A stretch of DNA of 64,000 nt from Rhodocyclales bacterium (GCA_016235805.1 JACRIY010000004.1:1-64000), one strand, 5' to 3'. Positions 9,964 through 19,944 are shown, counted from the first letter of the stretch. Notes: a model not told the origin generated them from the sequence alone. Translations and numbers: made by a program.

Positions 9964-10425
9964 TCAGAACTTCGGCACCAGGCGCGCCCGATCGATATTC
10001 TCGAACGCGAACCGATGCTGTGTTTCATTCACTTTCAGGCAGACCATTTCAACTCCGCCCTCTTCCTGCAATCCCTCAAGCACGCCGCTGAAATTTCGCT
10101 GGTTGCCCAGCGGCACGCGCAACTTCAACTGCACTTCCCTGCCGCTGAAGCGGCGGTAATCCGCCGGCTTCACCAGTGGCCGATCAAGTCCCGGCGAGGA
10201 CACCTCGAGCCGGTCGTAATCGACGTTCTCCACGGTGAATACCCGGCTGAGCTGGTTGCTCACCGCCGCGCAATCCTCGACGCTGATGCGACTCTTGTCC
10301 GCTTGTTCCGAATCGGGCCTGTCGATGAATACGCGCAACAACCGGGCGCGCGGACTGGTTTCGAATTCAACCAGTTCGTAGCCCAAGCCAGTAACAGTCG
10401 TCTCAATCAAATCAGACAGTTGCAT
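9964..10425 (-). CDS. rimP: ribosome maturation factor RimP
   Basis: 153 residues. RimP assists 30S maturation. The N-terminal alpha/beta domain shows GYELVEFE and [10 protein letters not shown], followed by [14 protein letters not shown] and the [14 protein letters not shown] signature (about 80-95). The C-terminal SH3-like domain has VCLKVNE and the [11 protein letters not shown] ending. It is the first gene of the nusA-infB operon. The promoter lies about 90 bases upstream, overlapping the end of rluB. Confidence 0.96.
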   Translation of the reverse strand: MQLSDLIETTVTGLGYELVEFETSPRARLLRVFIDRPDSEQADKSRISVEDCAAVSNQLSRVFTVENVDYDRLEVSSPGLDRPLVKPADYRRFSGREVQLKLRVPLGNQRNFSGVLEGLQEEGGVEMVCLKVNETQHRFAFENIDRARLVPKF

Positions 10426-10517
10426 GAATACTCACAAACCCATCGCACAAATAGAAAATGGGCCAAAAAAGCCCATTCCTTCTCTCTCCCGAGAACGGTG
10501 CCAACCAAAGCCGAAAG

Positions 10518-10547
10518 ATTATATCAGAGGCCTCATTTCTCTGCCAA
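10518..10547 (-). promoter_or_regulatory. promoter of the rimP-nusA-infB operon, inside the rluB 3' end
   Basis: Minus strand TTGGCA (10542-10547) and TATAAT (10518-10523), spacer 18 bp. The -35 box lies within the last codons of rluB and the -10 just past its stop. The leader of about 85 nt contains a 7-bp hairpin (AATGGGC/GCCCATT, 10457-10477) that could be regulatory but lacks a terminator T run. Confidence 0.7.
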
Positions 10548-11654
10548 ATCAATTCGATCGCCGGCGGCGTCCGATGCCAGATCGTCAATGTCGCCCTCTT
10601 CGCCATGAGCCGCAAAACCGATCTCTTGTCCGATTTTTCGTTCGAGGGGCAGCAGTTTCAGCAACGCCTGGACTTCGCCGGGTTCAAGGTCGCGGCATTG
10701 TCCCCGTTTCAGACGCGGGGACAGATGCACCGGACCGTAACGAACGCGCATCAGGCGGCTGACCATCAACCCCACGGCTTCGAACATGCGCCGCACTTCT
10801 CGATTGCGACCCTCGGTCAGCACGACCCGGTACCAGTGGTTCGAACCTTCGCCGCCAGCTTCCGCAATCAGTTCGAACCGGGCCAGGCCGTCTTCGAGCT
10901 GCACGCCCTGACGCAGGCGCTCCAGCATTTCCGGAGTCGCCGCGCCGAGTACGCGCACTGCGTACTCGCGATCGATCTCGTAACGCGGATGCATCATGCG
11001 GTTGGCCAGGCCGCCATCGTTGGTGAATAGCAGCAGGCCGCAGGAATTGAAGTCGAGGCGACCGATCGAAATCCAGCGCCCGCTCTTGAGTCGCGGCAGT
11101 TTTCCGAACACGCTGGGGCGGCCGTCCGGATCGTCACGGGAGACAATCTCGCCCTCCGGCTTGTGGTAGACAAGAACGCGCGGCAGGCGCGACTGGAATT
11201 TGAGTTGCACCAGCTTGCCGTTGACGCGAATCCGGTCTTCCGGTCCGACGCGCTGACCCACATGCGCCGGTTCGCCGTTGACGCTGACGCGCCCGGCAAG
11301 AATCCACTCCTCAAGCTCGCGCCGCGAACCGAATCCGGCATCGGCAAGCGCCTTGTGCAGCTTCGGAGGATCAGCAAACACCGCATCGCCACGCCGACCC
11401 GGCCTGGCTGGTGCCGCGACCGCGTCGCCGCCGCGACGCGCGTCAGCCGTCGACTTCGCTGGCCCCTGGGGTGGGCGGAAGGGCGTCGCCTTGCGCGGCT
11501 GGCGGCTCGATTCTCCGCGCTTCGGAGTCGACGAGGTCGAGTTGCCCGTCGCCGGGCGGGGCTGCCCGCGACCCGGTGACGGCGTCGCCGGCGTCCGGTT
11601 GGTCGGTGACCGGCGACCCGGCCGGGGAGGCTTCGGCGATTGCGGTTTGTCCAA
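10533..11654 (-). CDS. rluB: 23S rRNA pseudouridine(2605) synthase RluB
   Basis: 373 residues. RsuA-family synthase acting on helix 93 of 23S rRNA. Residues 1-90 are a basic Pro/Arg/Ser-rich tail. The S4 RNA-binding domain runs about 95-150 ([20 protein letters not shown]). The catalytic domain shows [17 protein letters not shown] with the nucleophilic Asp, and [17 protein letters not shown]-terminal tail follows. The frame starts with TTG at 11654, behind an AAAGGG about ten bases upstream. Its first 70 codons overlap the 3' end of scpB in another frame, so a later start is possible, though none with a good ribosome site is obvious. Confidence 0.9.
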   Translation of the reverse strand: MDKPQSPKPPRPGRRSPTNRTPATPSPGRGQPRPATGNSTSSTPKRGESSRQPRKATPFRPPQGPAKSTADARRGGDAVAAPARPGRRGDAVFADPPKLHKALADAGFGSRRELEEWILAGRVSVNGEPAHVGQRVGPEDRIRVNGKLVQLKFQSRLPRVLVYHKPEGEIVSRDDPDGRPSVFGKLPRLKSGRWISIGRLDFNSCGLLLFTNDGGLANRMMHPRYEIDREYAVRVLGAATPEMLERLRQGVQLEDGLARFELIAEAGGEGSNHWYRVVLTEGRNREVRRMFEAVGLMVSRLMRVRYGPVHLSPRLKRGQCRDLEPGEVQALLKLLPLERKIGQEIGFAAHGEEGDIDDLASDAAGDRIDLAEK

Positions 11655-12192
11655 GATCGATCACCCTTTCAATTTCAGTAAGTGGCGGCAGTTCGGTGAG
11701 ACTGCGCAAGCCGAGGTCATCGAGAAACTTTCGCGTCGTGGCATACAGCGCAGGACGTCCCGGTGCGTCGCGATGCCCCACGGCATCGATCCAGCCGCGT
11801 CCTTCGAGCGTCTTCAGGATGTTCGGCGACACTGCGACACCGCGCACATCCTCGATGTCGCCGCGCGTCACCGGCTGGCGATAGGCGATGATCGCCAGCG
11901 TTTCCATCACGGCACGCGAGTATTTCGGCGGCTTGTCGTTCTTCAGCTTGTCGATGTAGGACTGGTATTCGGGACGCGTCTGGAAACGCCAGCCGGACGC
12001 AAGTTGCACCAGCTCCACGCCCCGATTCGCCCAGTCGCGACGCAAGTCATCGAGCAGCGTGCGCCAGGTATCGTCGTCGAACTCCTGGTCGAACAGCTTC
12101 TTCAGTTCGGACAGGGGCAGCGGTTCTGCCGCCACCAGGAGGACGGTTTCCAGCACGCGCTTGTAGTCATCGGGTTTATACAGCGGCAGCAT
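11443..12192 (-). CDS. scpB: segregation and condensation protein B
   Basis: 249 residues. ScpB is the winged-helix (kite) partner of ScpA in the SMC condensin complex. The core runs about 1-180 with [47 protein letters not shown] (about 93-119) and [15 protein letters not shown]. Residues about 185-249 are a disordered Pro/Asp/Gly-rich tail that lies entirely in the overlap with rluB. Its ATG overlaps the scpA stop region by 17 bases, so the pair is translated as a unit. Confidence 0.95.
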   Translation of the reverse strand: MLPLYKPDDYKRVLETVLLVAAEPLPLSELKKLFDQEFDDDTWRTLLDDLRRDWANRGVELVQLASGWRFQTRPEYQSYIDKLKNDKPPKYSRAVMETLAIIAYRQPVTRGDIEDVRGVAVSPNILKTLEGRGWIDAVGHRDAPGRPALYATTRKFLDDLGLRSLTELPPLTEIERVIDLGQTAIAEASPAGSPVTDQPDAGDAVTGSRAAPPGDGQLDLVDSEARRIEPPAAQGDALPPTPGASEVDG

Positions 12193-13042
12193 CGGGCAAC
12201 TTTACGTAAATGGGCGCCATGGCCTCGTTCTGGGTAATTTCAATGAGTGACTCGCGCGCCAGTTCCAGCATCGCCAGGAAGCTCACCACCAGGCCCTGGG
12301 CACCGAGGGTCAGATCGAACAACTGGTCGAACATCACATAGCCGCCGCCCTGCAGGCGGCGCAGGATGATGCTCATGTGCTCGCGCACCGAGAGCTCTTC
12401 GCGGTGAATTTTGTGGTGCTGATGCACGCGCGCCTGTTTCATCAGCGACAGCCACGCTATCTGAAGATCATTGAGGCTGACCTCAGGCTGGCGCTCCGCC
12501 ACCTTGTCGGCGATCCACACGGTGATCCACTCGTAGTCGCGCCCGGCGTGTGGCATTTCGTCCAGCTTCGCAGCCGAAGCCTTCATGCGCTCGTACTCGA
12601 TGAGGCGGCGTACCAGTTCCGCGCGCGGATCCTCCGGCTCGCCGTTCTCCGCCTTAGGCGGGCGTGGCAGCAGCATGCGCGACTTGATTTCGATCAGCAT
12701 CGCCGCCATCAGCAGGTATTCGGCAGCAAGTTCCAGGTTGCCCTTGCGCATTGCCTCGACGTAAACGAGGTATTGCGCAGTGAGCGGCGCCATCGGGATG
12801 TCCAGCACGCTGATGTTGGCGCGACGTATCAGGTACAGCAGAAGGTCGAGCGGGCCTTCGAAGGAATCGAGGATGATCTCCAGCGCATCCGGCGGGATGT
12901 ACAGGTCGCGCGGCATCTCGGCCATCACCTCGCCATAAACCTTGGGCAGGTGATGCTCCAGTGTCTCGCCCGGCGCAAGAGTCGGCGCTGGCGGAACGGC
13001 GAACGGGACGACGGTCGCCCCGATGTTCGCGTTTTCGATCAC
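12176..13042 (-). CDS. scpA: segregation and condensation protein A
   Basis: 288 residues from the GTG at 13042. ScpA is the kleisin that bridges SMC heads. After a Pro/Ala-rich N-terminus, the family signature [18 protein letters not shown] (about 58-75) and the helical middle [15 protein letters not shown] lead to [22 protein letters not shown]. The C-terminal winged helix includes [17 protein letters not shown]. The frame stays open to 13321 inside trpS. GTG 13042 forms a GTGA overlap with the trpS stop, and an ATG at 12925 (MAEMPRDL) is an alternative. The N-terminal stretch carries dispersed-motif copy 2. Confidence 0.9.
   Translation of the reverse strand: MIENANIGATVVPFAVPPAPTLAPGETLEHHLPKVYGEVMAEMPRDLYIPPDALEIILDSFEGPLDLLLYLIRRANISVLDIPMAPLTAQYLVYVEAMRKGNLELAAEYLLMAAMLIEIKSRMLLPRPPKAENGEPEDPRAELVRRLIEYERMKASAAKLDEMPHAGRDYEWITVWIADKVAERQPEVSLNDLQIAWLSLMKQARVHQHHKIHREELSVREHMSIILRRLQGGGYVMFDQLFDLTLGAQGLVVSFLAMLELARESLIEITQNEAMAPIYVKLPDAAAV
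12980..13001 (+). repeat. dispersed motif copy 2
   Basis: AGTCGGCGCTGG-CGGA-ACGGCG followed by A. It lies antisense in the variable N-terminal part of scpA, read as AVPPAPT, the same frame as copies 1 and 10. Confidence 0.85.
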
Positions 13043-14241
13043 GAGTAATCGAGCCCGATCGCCTCGCGCACGTCGCGCATGGTTTCCTGCGCCAGCTTGC
13101 GCGCCTTCTCGCAACCGTCGGCGATGATGTTCTTCACCAGTTGCGGATCCTCTTCGTACATCTTCGCCCGTTCTCGCATCGGCTCCTGTTCCCGCAGGAC
13201 GCCCTCGATCACCGGCTGCTTGCATTCGATGCAGCCGATGCCGGCAGAGCGGCAGCCCGCCTGCACCCAACTCTTGACGTCGTCGCCGGAGTAGATCAGG
13301 TGGAATTGCCACACCGGACACTTGTCGGGATCGCCCGGATCGGTGCGCCGTGCGCGCGCAGGATCGGTCTGCATGGTGCGGATTTTCTTGCCGACCGTTT
13401 CGGCATCCTCGCGCATCGTGATCGTATTGCCATAGGACTTGGACATCTTCTGTCCGTCGAGGCCCGGCATGCGCGAGGCATGGGTCAGCAATGCGTCGGG
13501 CTCGACCAAGATCATCTTGCGGGTGCCTTCCAGCCAGCCGAACAGGCGCTCGCGGTCACCCAGCGCGAGGCTCTGGGCCTCGTTCAGCAATTCGTGGGCC
13601 TGCTCCAGCGCTTCGTCTTCGCCTTTTTCCTGGTAGCGGGTGCGCAACTGGTCGTAGAGTTTGGCGCGCTTGCTGCCGAGTTTCTTGACGGCCTCACGCG
13701 CCTTGTCCTCGAATCCCGGCTCGCGGCCGTACAGGTGGTTGAAGCGGCGCGCGATTTCCCGGGTGAACTCGACGTGGGGCACCTGGTCGTCGCCGACCGG
13801 CACGCGGTTGGCGCGATAGATCAGGATGTCGGCCGCCTGCAGCAGCGGATAGCCGAGAAAGCCGTAGGTGGAGAGATCCTTGTGCTCGAGCTTTTCCTGC
13901 TGGTCCTTGTAGGTCGGGACACGTTCCAGCCAGCCCAGCGGCGTCATCATCGACAGCAGCAGGTGCAATTCGGCGTGCTCCGGCACCTTGGACTGGATGA
14001 AGATCGTCGCCTGCGACGGATCGACGCCCGCCGCCAGCCAGTCGATGACCATGTCCGTGGCATTGTCGGTAATGGTGCCCGGTTCGTCGTAGGCCGTGGT
14101 CAGCGCATGCCAGTCGGCGACGAAGAAGAGGCAGGGATACTCGTGCTGGAGCTTGATCCAGTTGGCGAGCACGCCGTGATAGTGGCCGAGGTGGAGGCGC
14201 CCCGTTGGGCGCATCCCGGATAGGACTTTTTCTGCGTACAT
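13039..14241 (-). CDS. trpS: tryptophan--tRNA ligase
   Basis: 400 residues. Class I aminoacyl-tRNA synthetase that charges tRNA-Trp. The HIGH-type motif is HLGH at 17-20 within SGMRPTGRLHLGHYHG, and the KMSKS loop is intact near 267 (DGQKMSKSYGNT). It is longer than the compact type (about 335) and has the extra region around residues 140-260 seen in other betaproteobacterial forms. It is followed by scpA through a GTGA overlap and preceded one base away by an M50 protease gene, so it sits in a dense minus-strand operon. Confidence 0.95.
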   Translation of the reverse strand: MYAEKVLSGMRPTGRLHLGHYHGVLANWIKLQHEYPCLFFVADWHALTTAYDEPGTITDNATDMVIDWLAAGVDPSQATIFIQSKVPEHAELHLLLSMMTPLGWLERVPTYKDQQEKLEHKDLSTYGFLGYPLLQAADILIYRANRVPVGDDQVPHVEFTREIARRFNHLYGREPGFEDKAREAVKKLGSKRAKLYDQLRTRYQEKGEDEALEQAHELLNEAQSLALGDRERLFGWLEGTRKMILVEPDALLTHASRMPGLDGQKMSKSYGNTITMREDAETVGKKIRTMQTDPARARRTDPGDPDKCPVWQFHLIYSGDDVKSWVQAGCRSAGIGCIECKQPVIEGVLREQEPMRERAKMYEEDPQLVKNIIADGCEKARKLAQETMRDVREAIGLDYS

Positions 14242-14242
14242 G

Positions 14243-14887
14243 TCAAAAACCGAAAAGGGTGCGAATCAGGGTGTTGAACACCCGCAACAAGGGTCGCAGG
14301 ATGGTATCCAGCAACCCCAGAAACAGCAAAGCGAGCAGGATGGGGAAACCCCAGCGCTCGAGTTGGGCAAACTTCCAGGCCGCGCGCGCCGGCAGCAAAC
14401 TCACCGCTATCCGTCCTCCGTCCAGGGGCGGCAGCGGCAACAGGTTGAGCACCATCAAAACGCCATTGATGCTGATGCCAACCCGCGCCATTTCCTTCAA
14501 TGCTTCGGAATACGCCATATCGGGACTGCCTATCGTCAGCTTCAACACCAATGCCCAGAGCAGCGCCATGACCAGATTGGCCCCCGGACCGGCGGCAGCC
14601 ACCCAGAGCATGTCCTGCTTTGGACGTCGCAGGTTGCCGAAATTCACTGGCACCGGCTTGGCCCAGCCGAACAGCAATCCGCCCGCCGACACCAGCAGGA
14701 TCAATGCCGGGACCAGAAGTGTACCAATCAGATCGACATGTCGCAGCGGATTCAGGCTGATGCGCCCCATCTGCCAGGCGGTCGGATCACCGAAATGCCG
14801 TGCCGCGTAACCATGCGCTGCTTCATGCAGGGTAATGGCGAAGATGATCGGCAGGGCGGAGATCGCCAGCGTCTGGATGAAGTTCAT
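14243..14887 (-). CDS. site-2 protease family (M50) membrane metalloprotease
   Basis: 214 residues, strongly hydrophobic with five or six membrane segments. The zinc motif HEAAH is at residues 21-25 in the first segment, and the distal ligand motif NLLPLPPLDGGRI lies near 148-160, with Asp as third ligand. The family cleaves within membranes, but no substrate can be read from sequence. This small form, lacking a PDZ domain, is commonly found beside trpS and scpAB in proteobacteria. It ends one base before the trpS start. Confidence 0.9.
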   Translation of the reverse strand: MNFIQTLAISALPIIFAITLHEAAHGYAARHFGDPTAWQMGRISLNPLRHVDLIGTLLVPALILLVSAGGLLFGWAKPVPVNFGNLRRPKQDMLWVAAAGPGANLVMALLWALVLKLTIGSPDMAYSEALKEMARVGISINGVLMVLNLLPLPPLDGGRIAVSLLPARAAWKFAQLERWGFPILLALLFLGLLDTILRPLLRVFNTLIRTLFGF

Positions 14888-14914
14888 GGGAGCGAAGGAT
14901 TTTAACAGACAGGG

Positions 14915-15541
14915 TCATTCGAGCCCGAATGGCGCCAGCGGTCCCTGCCCGGCACGCACCAGTTCAGGTTGCGCACTGGTCAGATTGATCACGGTCGTCA
15001 TCGCCGTACCGCACTGCCCGGCATCGATCACCAGGTCGAGCAACTTTTCCAGATGCTGGCGAATTTCGTCGGCATCCGCCAGTGGCGCCTCGAAGCCCGG
15101 CAGGATCAGGGTCGAAGTCAGCAGCGGTTCGTTCAATTCTTCCAGCAGTGCCAGCGCCAGAGGATGGTTGGGGACGCGCAGGCCGATGGTCTTGCGCTTC
15201 GGATGCAACAGGCGGCGCGGCAGTTCGCGGGTGCCTTCGAGGATGAAGGTATAGCTTCCGGGTGTGGTGGCCTTCAGCAGGCGGTACTGGGTGTTGTCGA
15301 CTCGCGCATAGGTGGCGATTTCGGACAGGTCGCGGCACATCAGGGTGAAATGATGCCGTTCATCGACTCCCCGTATGCTGCGGATGCGGTCCAGCAGAGG
15401 TGCATAGCCCGCCACCCCCGCCAGCGAATAGGCAGCGTCGGTAGGCAGCGCGATCAGGCCTCCGCTTCGCGCGATCTCCGCGGCATGCTTGATCAGCCGC
15501 GGCTGCGGATGCTCGGGATGGATATGAAATAGTTGGGCCAT
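14915..15541 (-). CDS. yciO: YciO/Sua5/YrdC-family protein
   Basis: 208 residues. It matches the YciO branch of the threonylcarbamoyl-AMP synthase fold: SGGLIALPTDAAYSLAG (about 26-42), the HHFTLMCRDLSEIATYARVD block, PGSYTFILEGTRELPRRLL and KRKTIGLRVPNHP. The close parallel to E. coli YciO over its whole length makes the sub-family clear. Whether YciO makes TC-AMP for tRNA t6A as TsaC does is doubtful, so no definite reaction is assigned. It lies upstream of the M50/trpS operon with a 27-base gap and may be co-transcribed. Confidence 0.88.
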   Translation of the reverse strand: MAQLFHIHPEHPQPRLIKHAAEIARSGGLIALPTDAAYSLAGVAGYAPLLDRIRSIRGVDERHHFTLMCRDLSEIATYARVDNTQYRLLKATTPGSYTFILEGTRELPRRLLHPKRKTIGLRVPNHPLALALLEELNEPLLTSTLILPGFEAPLADADEIRQHLEKLLDLVIDAGQCGTAMTTVINLTSAQPELVRAGQGPLAPFGLE

Positions 15542-15625
15542 GCGGGCGATTGCGCGTAAAAGACAGAACCGGTGATTTTACCGGCGCTTTGCGCCCCACT
15601 CACTACCCTTGTCGGTCTTTCGTCG

Positions 15626-16465
15626 TCAGAGCTGGGACCAGACCGGAATCAGGTCCTCCGGCAGATTTGGCAGGCGGCCGAGGTCGATCCAGCTTTCGCC
15701 CGGTCCGTGGAAATCCGAAGCGCGCGAGGCAAGAAAGCCGAATTCACGAGCAATGCGCGCAAATTCGCTGACTTCGTCATCTTTTTGCGAACCGGACAGC
15801 ACCTCGATGCCGCGCCCGCCGAGATCCTTGAACGCGCCGAACAATTCCCGCCGCTCGGTGCGCGACAATCGGTACCGTCCCGGATGGGCGATCACGGCGA
15901 TGCCGCCGGCGCCGATGATCCAGCCCAGCGCATCGTCGAGCGTCGCCCAGGCGTGCGAAACATAGCCGGGCTTGCCCTTGGCGAGCCAATGGTCGAATAC
16001 CGACTTGGTGTCTTTCGCATGCCCCCGTTCGACGATATAGCGGGCGAAATGAGCACGGCTGACCAGCGCCGGATTGCCGGCATAACGCAGCGCGCCCTCA
16101 TAGGCGCCATGGATGCCTACCTTGTCGAGTTCCGCGGCCATGAGTCCGGCCCGCGCGTCGCGACCGCTGCGGATCTGCCGCAAGCCACCGCCCAGAGCCA
16201 CGTTGGCCGGATCGATGCCCAGGCCCACCACATGAACGGTCTGGTCGACGCCCCAGGAAATCGACACCTCGACCCCGTCGACAAAGCGCAGGCCGACCTC
16301 ATCAGCTGCGGCCCGCGCCTCGGCCAGGCCGCCAAGTTCGTCGTGATCGGTCAGGGCCAGCAGTTCGACGCCGTTGGCTTGGGCGCGCCGGATGAGGTCA
16401 GCAGGCGCCAACAATCCGTCGGACACGGTCGAATGGCAGTGCAAGTCGGCGTTGATGGGCTTCAT
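15626..16465 (-). CDS. rnm: PHP-domain 3',5'-nucleoside bisphosphate / oligoribonucleotide phosphatase
   Basis: 279 residues. PHP metal-site motifs are complete: DLHCHSTVSDG (7-17), ALTDHDELGG, DGVEVS, AHPGRY and ASDFHGPG near the C-terminus. This is the YciV/TrpH (Rnm) type, which dephosphorylates pAp-like nucleotides and degrades short RNA 5' ends. The role is by family. It overlaps the alpha/beta hydrolase stop-start by four bases (16462-16465). Confidence 0.88.
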   Translation of the reverse strand: MKPINADLHCHSTVSDGLLAPADLIRRAQANGVELLALTDHDELGGLAEARAAADEVGLRFVDGVEVSISWGVDQTVHVVGLGIDPANVALGGGLRQIRSGRDARAGLMAAELDKVGIHGAYEGALRYAGNPALVSRAHFARYIVERGHAKDTKSVFDHWLAKGKPGYVSHAWATLDDALGWIIGAGGIAVIAHPGRYRLSRTERRELFGAFKDLGGRGIEVLSGSQKDDEVSEFARIAREFGFLASRASDFHGPGESWIDLGRLPNLPEDLIPVWSQL

Positions 16466-17331
16466 GTGGAAAAGTGTTCCTCGACCAGACGCGCTACCTG
16501 CTCTGGCTGATCATGGTGCAGGTTGTGCCCGCAGTCGTCGATGGAGACCTCGCGTATGTCGCGGAAACAGGCAATTCGCTCGCGGTAATCGGCGGAATCG
16601 TGGGCGAACAGCTGCTTGAAGATGAAGGAATCCGGTGCCGTCACCCAAAGCACCGGCGCCGTGATGCGGCGCCACAGCGCCATGGCTTCCTCGACCCGGT
16701 AGATGATCGGGTTGACCCAGCGGTGATACGGGTCGGCGGCAAGGCGCACGCCGCCCGCTCCATCGTCTTCGCCCATGAATTGGGCCAGCAGCGCGGCCTT
16801 TTCGTCCGTCAGCCGAGGGTTTTCCTTCTGCAAACGGGCGGCGAAGGCCCGCCGGTCCGGATAGGAACGAAAACTCGGCGTATCGCGCAACTGGTCGAGC
16901 CAATTGGCATAGCGCTCGGGCGCCTCCTCGGATTGGTAGCGGCGCAGCCCCAGCCCTTCGAGATTTACCAGCCGCGAGACGCGCTCAGGACGGATGCCGG
17001 CATAGATGCACGTCGCGTTGCCGCCGAGGCTGTGGCCGACCAGGCGCACGGGATCATGCGGCGAATAATGCATCAGCAGCGCATCGAGGTCGGCGATGTA
17101 GTCCGGGAACCAGTAGACATCGTTGTTCCATTCGGACAAGCCGAACCCGCGCCAATCGGGAGCCACCACGCGCCATTCGCTTTGCAGGGCATCGACCATG
17201 AACTGCCAGGATGCGGAGACGTCGCACCATCCATGCAGCAGCACCATCAACGGCGCCGAGTCGCTGCCCCAGATGCGCACGTGGAGGCGTCGGCCGCGAA
17301 TCTGCAGGAACTCGGAACGACTGTTTTTCAT
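16462..17331 (-). CDS. alpha/beta hydrolase
   Basis: 289 residues. The fold is shown by LLHGWCDVSASW (oxyanion region, about 31-42), the nucleophile elbow GHSLGG with Ser101, and a C-terminal DCGHNLHHDQPE that supplies the catalytic His. The acidic residue is probably the Asp of VTAPDSF. Substrate cannot be inferred. It is translationally coupled to the PHP phosphatase downstream. It lies about 100 bases from the end of the catabolic operon above it, on the same strand, so read-through from that operon is possible but not shown. Confidence 0.85.
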   Translation of the reverse strand: MKNSRSEFLQIRGRRLHVRIWGSDSAPLMVLLHGWCDVSASWQFMVDALQSEWRVVAPDWRGFGLSEWNNDVYWFPDYIADLDALLMHYSPHDPVRLVGHSLGGNATCIYAGIRPERVSRLVNLEGLGLRRYQSEEAPERYANWLDQLRDTPSFRSYPDRRAFAARLQKENPRLTDEKAALLAQFMGEDDGAGGVRLAADPYHRWVNPIIYRVEEAMALWRRITAPVLWVTAPDSFIFKQLFAHDSADYRERIACFRDIREVSIDDCGHNLHHDQPEQVARLVEEHFST

Positions 17332-17433
17332 GCTTGCATTTTATCAGTGACGCAAAGGGCCATTGCCGACGTCGCCGCAACGAATCCCTGCCGTACGACG
17401 GCGGATCTTCAACGGCGGAGCGGACCGCCAGGC

Positions 17434-17889
17434 CTAGTCGGGAATGACGGCGGTGGCCTCGATCTCGACCCGCGCCGCATCCTCGATCAGACCCGCGACC
17501 TGCACCGCGGTCATCGCCGGAAAGTTGCGTCCGATGATTTCGCGATAGGCGCGTCCCAGTTCCGGGTAAGACGCCAGGTACTCGCGCTTGTCGACCACGT
17601 ACCAGGTCATGCGAATGATGTGTTCCGGCCGCCCGCCGGCCTCGGCCAGCACTGCCACGATGTTCTGCAGCGCCTGCTTGGCCTGCCCGGCGAAATCGCT
17701 GGTATGGAATCGGCACTGGGCGTCCCAGCCGATCTGGCCGCCGATCACCACGGTGCGGCCACGCGCGGCGATCCCGTTCGAATAGCCTTTGGGGGCCGCC
17801 CAGCCGGCAGGTTGCAATATCTGGATGGCGGGCTCGGCGGCCAGTTCCTTTCGGTCGATCTTCAAGGATGTCTCCTTCGTATGGCTCAT
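17434..17889 (-). CDS. RidA/YjgF-family protein, catalytic Arg apparently missing
   Basis: 151 residues. The Rid fold is recognisable from [35 protein letters not shown] and [10 protein letters not shown]. Archetypal RidA hydrolyses reactive enamines/imines using an Arg in a PARS-type motif. Here the aligned stretch is [12 protein letters not shown], with Met where Arg is expected, so deaminase activity is uncertain. It is the last gene of the catabolic operon and overlaps the acyl-CoA dehydrogenase by four bases. A Rid protein fits a pathway whose ring-reduction product is an enamine, which is the 2-aminobenzoyl-CoA interpretation of this cluster. Confidence 0.88.
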   Translation of the reverse strand: MSHTKETSLKIDRKELAAEPAIQILQPAGWAAPKGYSNGIAARGRTVVIGGQIGWDAQCRFHTSDFAGQAKQALQNIVAVLAEAGGRPEHIIRMTWYVVDKREYLASYPELGRAYREIIGRNFPAMTAVQVAGLIEDAARVEIEATAVIPD

Positions 17890-19073
17890 GACCGGGCGCC
17901 GGTCGCGGCGTCCTTCAGCAATTCGCGGGCGATGATCAGCTTCTGCACTTCGGTCGCGCCCTCGTAGATGCGCAAGGCCCGAATATCGCGGTACAGGCGC
18001 TCGACCGGGGCCTCGCTGACGACGCCAAGGCCGCCGAACATCTGCACCGCGGCATCGATCACCTGCTGTGCAGACTCGGTAGCGACCATCTTGGCCATCG
18101 CCGCCTCGCGCGTCACATTCGCCCCCTGATCGCGCAACCATGCCGCGCGATACACCAGCAGGGCCGCGGCATCGACCGCCGCCGCCATCTCGGCCAGTTT
18201 GGCCTGCGTCAATTGGAAATCCGCCAGCGTCTGGCCGAACATGCGGCGGGTAGTGGCGCGCTGCAAGGCTTCGTCCAGCGCACGACGCGCGAAGCCCAGC
18301 GCGGCGGCAGCTACCGAAGTACGAAAGATGTCGAGCGTGCGCATCGCCAGCTTGAATCCCTGCCCGGCCGCACCGAGGCGTTGCGTGGCGGGAATCCGGC
18401 ACTGGCTGAAGCGCAAGCGCGCCAGCGGATGCGGCGCGATGACCTCGATCCGCTCCGCGATTTCCAGCCCCGGAGTGTCGGCATCGACGATGAAGGCGGA
18501 AATGCCTCGCGTCCCCGGCGCTTCCCCGGTACGCGCAAACACCACGTAGAAGTCCGCGATGCCGCCGTTCGAAATCCAGGTCTTTTCGCCGTCGAGGACG
18601 TAGCTGTTGCCGTCCTCGCGCGCGGCGCAGCACATCGCGCCGACATCGGAGCCGGCCTCCGGCTCGGACAGGGCGAAAGCGGCCAGGGCCTCGCCGGCAG
18701 CGACGCGAGGCAGGTAGGCGCGCTTTTGTTCATCCGTACCCGCCTGCGAAATCGCTCCGCTGCCCAGCCCCTGCATGGCGAAGGCGAAGTCGGCCAGTCC
18801 GCAATGGCGCGCCAGCGTTTCGCGGATCAGGCAGATGGCGCACGTATCGATGGCATCGGCGCTGCCGCCCCAGGCCGTGCCGCCCACGGCATGGCGCACC
18901 CAGCCGGCAGCGCCGAGGCGACGCACCAGGTCGATGCAGGCTGCATCGGTCTCGGCACCGCGCGCATGCGGGGCATCGTCGATGTTGTCCTGCGCCCAGG
19001 CGTCGAGCGCGAGCGCCAGTTCCTTGTGTCGCGCTTCGAGAAATGGCCAGTCCAGGTAAGCGCGGTCGGCCAT
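17886..19073 (-). CDS. acyl-CoA dehydrogenase (catabolic operon)
   Basis: 395 residues, typical for a soluble FAD-dependent acyl-CoA dehydrogenase passing electrons to ETF. FAD/substrate motifs include [15 protein letters not shown] (about 130-145) and [17 protein letters not shown]. The C-terminal [17 protein letters not shown] contains the likely catalytic Glu. ATG 19073 follows a GGAG site by seven bases. The frame extends two codons further to a TTG overlapping the upstream stop. Its place in the operon suggests oxidation of a ring-derived acyl-CoA intermediate. EtfBA and ETF-QO for electron disposal lie elsewhere in this window. Confidence 0.92.
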   Translation of the reverse strand: MADRAYLDWPFLEARHKELALALDAWAQDNIDDAPHARGAETDAACIDLVRRLGAAGWVRHAVGGTAWGGSADAIDTCAICLIRETLARHCGLADFAFAMQGLGSGAISQAGTDEQKRAYLPRVAAGEALAAFALSEPEAGSDVGAMCCAAREDGNSYVLDGEKTWISNGGIADFYVVFARTGEAPGTRGISAFIVDADTPGLEIAERIEVIAPHPLARLRFSQCRIPATQRLGAAGQGFKLAMRTLDIFRTSVAAAALGFARRALDEALQRATTRRMFGQTLADFQLTQAKLAEMAAAVDAAALLVYRAAWLRDQGANVTREAAMAKMVATESAQQVIDAAVQMFGGLGVVSEAPVERLYRDIRALRIYEGATEVQKLIIARELLKDAATGARS

Positions 19074-19075
19074 GG

Positions 19076-19930
19076 TCAATCTCCCTCGAACACCGGCTTC
19101 TGCTTGGCGACAAAGGCATGGTAGGCGCGATGGAAGTCATTGGTCGCCATGCAGATCGCCTGGGCCTGTGCTTCGGCCTCGATGGCCTCGTCCACACCCA
19201 TGTTCCATTCCTGCTGCAACATCTTCTTGGTCATGGCATGAGCAAAAGTCGGGCCGTTCGCCAGGTCCTGCGCCAGCTTCAGGGCCTCGCCCTGCAGGGA
19301 ATCCGGCTCGCACAGGCGGTTGAAGAAGCCCCAGCGCTCCGCCTCCTCGCCTCCCATGGCGCGACCGGTGGCCAGCAGTTCGGTGGCGCGGCCCTGGCCG
19401 ATCATGCGCGGCAGCATGGCGCAGGCGCCCATGTCGCAGCCGGCAAGGCCGACGCGCGAGAACAGGAAGGCCGTCTTCGAGCGAGCCGTGCCCAGGCGCA
19501 TGTCGGACCCCAGTGCCAGCAGGGCGCCTGCGCCGGCGCAGATGCCGTCGATGGCGGCGACCACCATTTGCGGGCAGGCGCGCATGGCCTTGATCACGTC
19601 GCCCGTCATGCGGGTGAATGTGAGCAGGCCGGGCATGTCGAGCTGCGTCAGGGGACCGATGATGTCGTGCACATCGCCGCCCGAGCAGAAATTGCCGCCT
19701 TCGCCGCCGAGCACCACGGCCTTGATGTCATCGGCGTAGGCCAGGTTGCGGAACAGGTCGCGCAGCTCGGCATAGGACTCGAAGGTCAGCGGGTTCTTCC
19801 GCTCGGGCCGATTGAGGCTGACGATGGCCACGCTGCCTTCCGCGCGATAGCTGAAATGGCGCGCCTGATAGGCCTGGAAACTCTGCCGGTTGCCCGGCAG
19901 TTCATGCGGTTTGCCTGGAAGATGCTTCAT
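19076..19930 (-). CDS. enoyl-CoA hydratase/isomerase family protein
   Basis: 284 residues. Crotonase-fold motifs are [15 protein letters not shown] (about 38-52), the oxyanion-hole block [16 protein letters not shown], and [19 protein letters not shown] followed by [13 protein letters not shown]. An Asp in GCDMG occupies the region where hydratases often carry a catalytic Glu, so the exact reaction (hydration, ring hydrolysis or isomerisation) is open. ATG 19930 gives [11 protein letters not shown]; an in-frame extension into the SDR gene was rejected. It lies between an SDR dehydrogenase and an acyl-CoA dehydrogenase in the operon. Confidence 0.9.
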   Translation of the reverse strand: MKHLPGKPHELPGNRQSFQAYQARHFSYRAEGSVAIVSLNRPERKNPLTFESYAELRDLFRNLAYADDIKAVVLGGEGGNFCSGGDVHDIIGPLTQLDMPGLLTFTRMTGDVIKAMRACPQMVVAAIDGICAGAGALLALGSDMRLGTARSKTAFLFSRVGLAGCDMGACAMLPRMIGQGRATELLATGRAMGGEEAERWGFFNRLCEPDSLQGEALKLAQDLANGPTFAHAMTKKMLQQEWNMGVDEAIEAEAQAQAICMATNDFHRAYHAFVAKQKPVFEGD

Positions 19931-19944
19931 TGCACCCAAACTCC

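Noticed and set aside
10457-10477. AATGGGC/GCCCATT hairpin in the rimP leader as an attenuator
   Set aside because: A 7-bp stem with no following T run, and no leader peptide or alternative fold could be drawn with confidence.
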